Below, piece by piece: positions 61,454 through 64,000 of a DNA stretch of 64,000 nt. Positions within the stretch are counted from its first letter, which is position 1. Each line of letters starts with the position of its first letter. The stretch is from contig CAWIDT010000011.1 in the NCBI GenBank assembly GCA_963834945.1, forward strand, positions 336,813-400,812, in the 5' to 3' direction. Under the pieces are notes generated by a model that searched no databases, was not told the DNA's origin, and saw nothing but the letters and a program-made list of their open reading frames with translations. The position numbers and the translations under genes are program-made. Source of the DNA: R-RK-3 sp963834945 (lineage in GTDB: Bacteria > Pseudomonadota > Alphaproteobacteria > Rhizobiales > Rhodomicrobiaceae).

Positions 61454-62047
61454 CTACCTCCCGGGGCCTGGAGCGACGCTTGCCTGGTCGCGATCAGCAA
61501 GCATCGCTCCAAGCGGGCCAACGCATCGGCGCGGATGCGCCGATAAAGGCAAAAACATCGCGCCGGATTTGACGCTGCTGACGCGCGCGCCGGGCAGCAT
61601 CGGGAAGGTGACGATGGAAATCTCCCACAGGTCGATCTCATAGAGGCGGCGCTGGCCGGTGCGGGCATCGCGCATCGCCTTACGGGCGCGGAAGCCGATC
61701 GAGAGGCCGTCCAGAGCCCCCGCGCGCATCAGCGCCAGGAGTTCGGCGGCGCGGGTGACCTCCTCGATCAGGCGGCCGCGCACATGCAGGCCCCGCGCGT
61801 CCTCGCGGATCTCGTCCCAGACTCCGACCGGCTGCGCCGGATCGTGCTGGAACAGCATGCGTACCTCATGCGTACCGCGCCGGGCGAGCGAGGCGCGGAA
61901 GGCGCCCGGCATCACCACGTCGCGGCCCTGATCCTCGACGCCGAACAGGCTCGCATAACCCTCGAAGGCGCCCTTGGCCTTGAGGCGAATATCGCGAAGC
62001 GGCGGCAACCGTTGGGTTCGCCCGCTGAATTCTGCCAGTGCGTTCAC
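61454..62047 (-). CDS. HK97-type prohead protease (gp4-like), C-terminus reading through a repeat
   Basis: The catalytic core is visible: FEGYASLFGVEDQGRDVVMP, HEVRMLFQHDPAQPVGVWDE with the active His, and LDGLSIGFRAR with the active Ser. It processes the capsid protein. The conserved part ends near LWEISIVTFPMLPGARVSSV; the last about 40 residues (FLPLSAHPRRCVGPLGAMLA) are encoded by a palindrome copy at 61.50–61.55 kb, so the natural stop appears to have been lost. Confidence 0.85.
   Translation of the reverse strand: MNALAEFSGRTQRLPPLRDIRLKAKGAFEGYASLFGVEDQGRDVVMPGAFRASLARRGTHEVRMLFQHDPAQPVGVWDEIREDARGLHVRGRLIEEVTRAAELLALMRAGALDGLSIGFRARKAMRDARTGQRRLYEIDLWEISIVTFPMLPGARVSSVKSGAMFLPLSAHPRRCVGPLGAMLADRDQASVAPGPGR
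61508..61545. repeat. short palindrome copy at the end of the protease gene
   Basis: A CATCGGCGC-stem hairpin with loop GGAT (61523–61543) preceded by AAGCGGGCCAACG and followed by AAAGGCAAAAAC. It is the rightmost member of the family and lies inside the open frame of the prohead protease. The remaining gap 61202–61453 holds no gene. Confidence 0.6.
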
Positions 62048-62109
62048 GTGCTTTTCCTATGGTCGGGCGGTGCGGCGAGGCGGGCGGGCGCGGGAGGCAA
62101 AGCTTTGCG

Positions 62110-62364
62110 TCAGGAGTGCCGCGCCGGCGGCTCGGCGATGAGGCCGATCAGCCGCGTCACGACTGGCAACAGCGCAAAGCGCGCCGGCACGGCGATGGCG
62201 GTGGCGATGCCCCAGGAGGCCGCGAAGCGCATCAGTGCGTCCGGGGCGATCCCGACGTTTTTCAGGGTCAGCGCGAGGGAGACGACACCCGTCAGCGCGG
62301 CCGTCAGCGTGGTCCCCGCGAGCGTCGCATGATAGTGGCTGGGCAAACGGCGCAGTTTCGGCAT
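62110..62364 (-). CDS. DUF2798 small membrane protein (cargo gene)
   Basis: 84 residues with two hydrophobic helices: HATLAGTTLTAALTGVVSLA and GIATAIAVPARFALLPVVTR, typical of DUF2798, a chromosomal envelope protein of unknown function. It is unusual between the portal and protease genes of a phage cluster, so it may be a moron or a later insertion. The start at 62364 (MPKLRRLPSHY) fits the family. Confidence 0.7.
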   Translation of the reverse strand: MPKLRRLPSHYHATLAGTTLTAALTGVVSLALTLKNVGIAPDALMRFAASWGIATAIAVPARFALLPVVTRLIGLIAEPPARHS

Positions 62365-62498
62365 CGGAATGGCTCCTCCCATAGGCTTCAGATGTGTCTT
62401 GAAAGCTCTGCGGCTGGTGGCGGGCACGGGCGGATTGGCCAGCCAAGGGCCAGCCGCGATGCAGCGCCGAGTCAGCGCCCCCCATGGGACAACCACCA

Positions 62499-62611
62499 CG
62501 TCGTCCCGGACGGCGTTTGCCGAGCCGGAACCCATCCGCATTTCCGCAAACGACGCTGCGGGACGCGGGGTGATTGGGTCCCGGCTCAGGGCCGGGACGA
62601 CGTTTGTCCAT
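62499..62611. repeat. REP/BIME-like composite inverted repeat
   Basis: Left arm ACGTCGTCCCGG plus GCCGAGCCGGAACCCA; right arm TGGGTCCCGGCTCAGGGCCG plus GGACGACGT, with a central GC-rich hairpin. This is the common alphaproteobacterial REP type, different from the ATCC family. It occupies the gap between DUF2798 and portal genes. Confidence 0.6.
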
Positions 62612-62803
62612 GATGATGAGTTTGCGGCGTTGCCGACACGCTCGTCATTCCCGCGCGACGCTAAAATCGCTCAAGCTACTAAATCCGCTATCGAATACCG
62701 AGTTTCGCTCGCGCACGGACGACACTCAGGGCAGCTCACCTGCCCGGCTAAAGCCGTCACGCCATAACTGCGGGCACCGGACACTGCCCTGAGCCCAGGC
62801 GCA

Positions 62804-64000
62804 TTACAGCGCGGCGTCGGCGCCGAGCGGGCCGAGCCCGACGGCGGCGCGCTTCTCGTCGATGGTGAGGAAATCGGCGCGCTGGACGCGGTCCCAGAGC
62901 GCGGCACGCTCAGCCCCGAGCGCCTCGATCCGGTCGAGCGCCGGACGCAGCTCCAGCCGCTCGCCGAAGCCGGGCGCCAGCCACATATTCAGCGCCTTCA
63001 GCGTGCGCCCCACCAGCGCCAGCACCGTCTGCCGCCAGAAAACTCGGTTGGCCTCGGCGTAATTGGCGTAGGTGTTGTCGCCGGGGATGCCGAGCAGCAT
63101 CGGCGGCACGCCAAGCGCCAGCGCGATCTCGCGCGCCGCCACATGCTTTGCCTCGATGAAATCCATGTCCTTGGGCGATAGCGACATGGCCTTCCAGTCG
63201 AGCCCGCCTTCGAGCAGCAGCGGGCGTCCGGCATTCATCGCGCCCTGATAGTTGCTCTCCAGCTCCGATTTCAGCCGCGCGAACTGCTCCTCGGTGAGCT
63301 GGCCCTCGGCGGAGGTATAGACCAGCGCGCCGGATGGCCGGGCGGCATTGTCGAGCAGCGCCTTGTTCCAGCCGCTCGCCGAATTATGCAGATCGATCGC
63401 CGATGCGGCGGCCTCGATCGGGCTCATGCCGTAATAATCATTCGACGGGTTGAACAGCGCCATATGCAGAATGGGGCGCAGTCCGTCCTCGGGCGACTGG
63501 CGGAAGCGCGTGCTCACACCATTCGCGGTATAGTCATAAGCCTCGGGCCAGCCGTCGCCGCCCGGCACGATCTTCATCCTGTCGGGCCGCAACACATGCA
63601 GCTCACGCACGCCGCCCGCGACGCTGACCGCTTCCATATAGGCGTTGCCGGCGATCAAAAGATATCCGTACCAGTCCTCGAGCAGGTCCGGCCCGCAAGA
63701 CGCCGCGTTCGGTGCGCTGAGCAGGTCGAGCAGCGGATGCGCGGCGATCTCGGCGTCGCCCTCATAGAGGCGCAGCGGCACCGACGCCGCCGCCTCCGCA
63801 ATCATCCGCACCGCCCGGTACACGACCGGATTGCGCGCATAGCCCTCACGCGCGAAGGCGGCATAATCCTTGGGCGACCAGACCGGCTGGCCAGTGTGGT
63901 GCAGTGCGATGAGTGGGGCGGTGGCGGAGGCTTTTGTTGCGGGCGGGGCAGGCTGGCGGGCCGGCACGCTGAACAGCGCGGCCTTTAGGGCGCGGAGGGG
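62804..64000 (-). CDS. HK97-type phage portal protein (gp3-like), 5' end at window edge
   Basis: A GTG start at 63967 is possible but the frame is open to the window edge, so the true start may lie outside. Portal hallmarks are GYARNPVVYRAVRMIAEAAA, YLLIAGNAYMEAV, LRPDRMKIVPG, FNPSNDYYGMSPIEAAASAI, MLLGIPGDNTYANYAEANRV. It forms the dodecameric DNA gate. The terminase gene is expected just beyond the right edge. Confidence 0.9.
   Translation of the reverse strand, partial: PLRALKAALFSVPARQPAPPATKASATAPLIALHHTGQPVWSPKDYAAFAREGYARNPVVYRAVRMIAEAAASVPLRLYEGDAEIAAHPLLDLLSAPNAASCGPDLLEDWYGYLLIAGNAYMEAVSVAGGVRELHVLRPDRMKIVPGGDGWPEAYDYTANGVSTRFRQSPEDGLRPILHMALFNPSNDYYGMSPIEAAASAIDLHNSASGWNKALLDNAARPSGALVYTSAEGQLTEEQFARLKSELESNYQGAMNAGRPLLLEGGLDWKAMSLSPKDMDFIEAKHVAAREIALALGVPPMLLGIPGDNTYANYAEANRVFWRQTVLALVGRTLKALNMWLAPGFGERLELRPALDRIEALGAERAALWDRVQRADFLTIDEKRAAVGLGPLGADAAL

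Overview
The window looks like a chromosomal segment of an alphaproteobacterium with high G+C. Supporting this are the block PCMT–tolC–popZ (DUF2497)–valS on one strand, a PopZ homologue, CycH/CcmI- and CcmE-type cytochrome c maturation genes, an OmpR/PhoQ-type two-component pair, and a structural gene cluster of the Rhodobacter GTA / rhizobial prophage type. I cannot name a genus from sequence alone.

Layout. 1–10 kb (minus strand): the end of a Sel1-repeat protein, ilvD, a broken valS, a long PopZ, a TolC-like efflux channel and a PCMT-family methyltransferase. 10–20 kb: a DegP-like protease, UvrD/PcrA helicase, a DUF3754 membrane protein, PrmA, aminopeptidase P, then a metallophosphoesterase, a lipid kinase and a MarR regulator on the minus strand. 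20.4–35.7 kb: one uninterrupted plus-strand block divergent from the MarR gene. It encodes an F420-type LLM oxidoreductase, a PanE-like reductase, hydantoinase/oxoprolinase A and B subunits, a complete sugar-type ABC importer, a frameshifted SDR, and all the genes for coenzyme F420 biosynthesis (cofE, cofD, cofC, fused cofGH). I read it as a self-sufficient F420-dependent catabolic island for an unknown cyclic or amide-like substrate.

35.8–41.7 kb: tRNA-Ser(CGA), a frameshifted HEPN-like gene, a collapsed remnant of ccmF, then ccmE, ccmI, a 17-kDa-antigen-like lipoprotein, a histidine kinase / response regulator pair and a small exported protein. 41.7–64 kb (minus strand): a phage or GTA-like particle cluster that runs, in transcription order from the right edge, portal, DUF2798 cargo, prohead protease, HK97 capsid, connector, head closure, HK97-gp10-like, DUF3168, tail tube, gp10, chaperone, tape measure, DUF2460, DUF2163, NlpC/P60, small tail proteins, megatron (gp15), DUF2793, and a lysis cassette (holin, GH108 endolysin, holin, overlapping spanins, SleB-like hydrolase).

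The most unusual feature is a family of GC-rich composite palindromes that fills nearly every non-coupled intergenic space of the particle cluster between about 49.9 and 61.6 kb. Several hairpins share a constant ATCC loop on different, fully paired stems. Two copies sit inside the NlpC/P60 gene, and one array is split by an IS630-like miniature element. Coding frames are broken at several places (valS, SDR, HEPN-like gene, ccmF, tail tube, NlpC/P60, a tail gene and at least nine times in gp15). The sequence alone cannot separate real decay from assembly indels.
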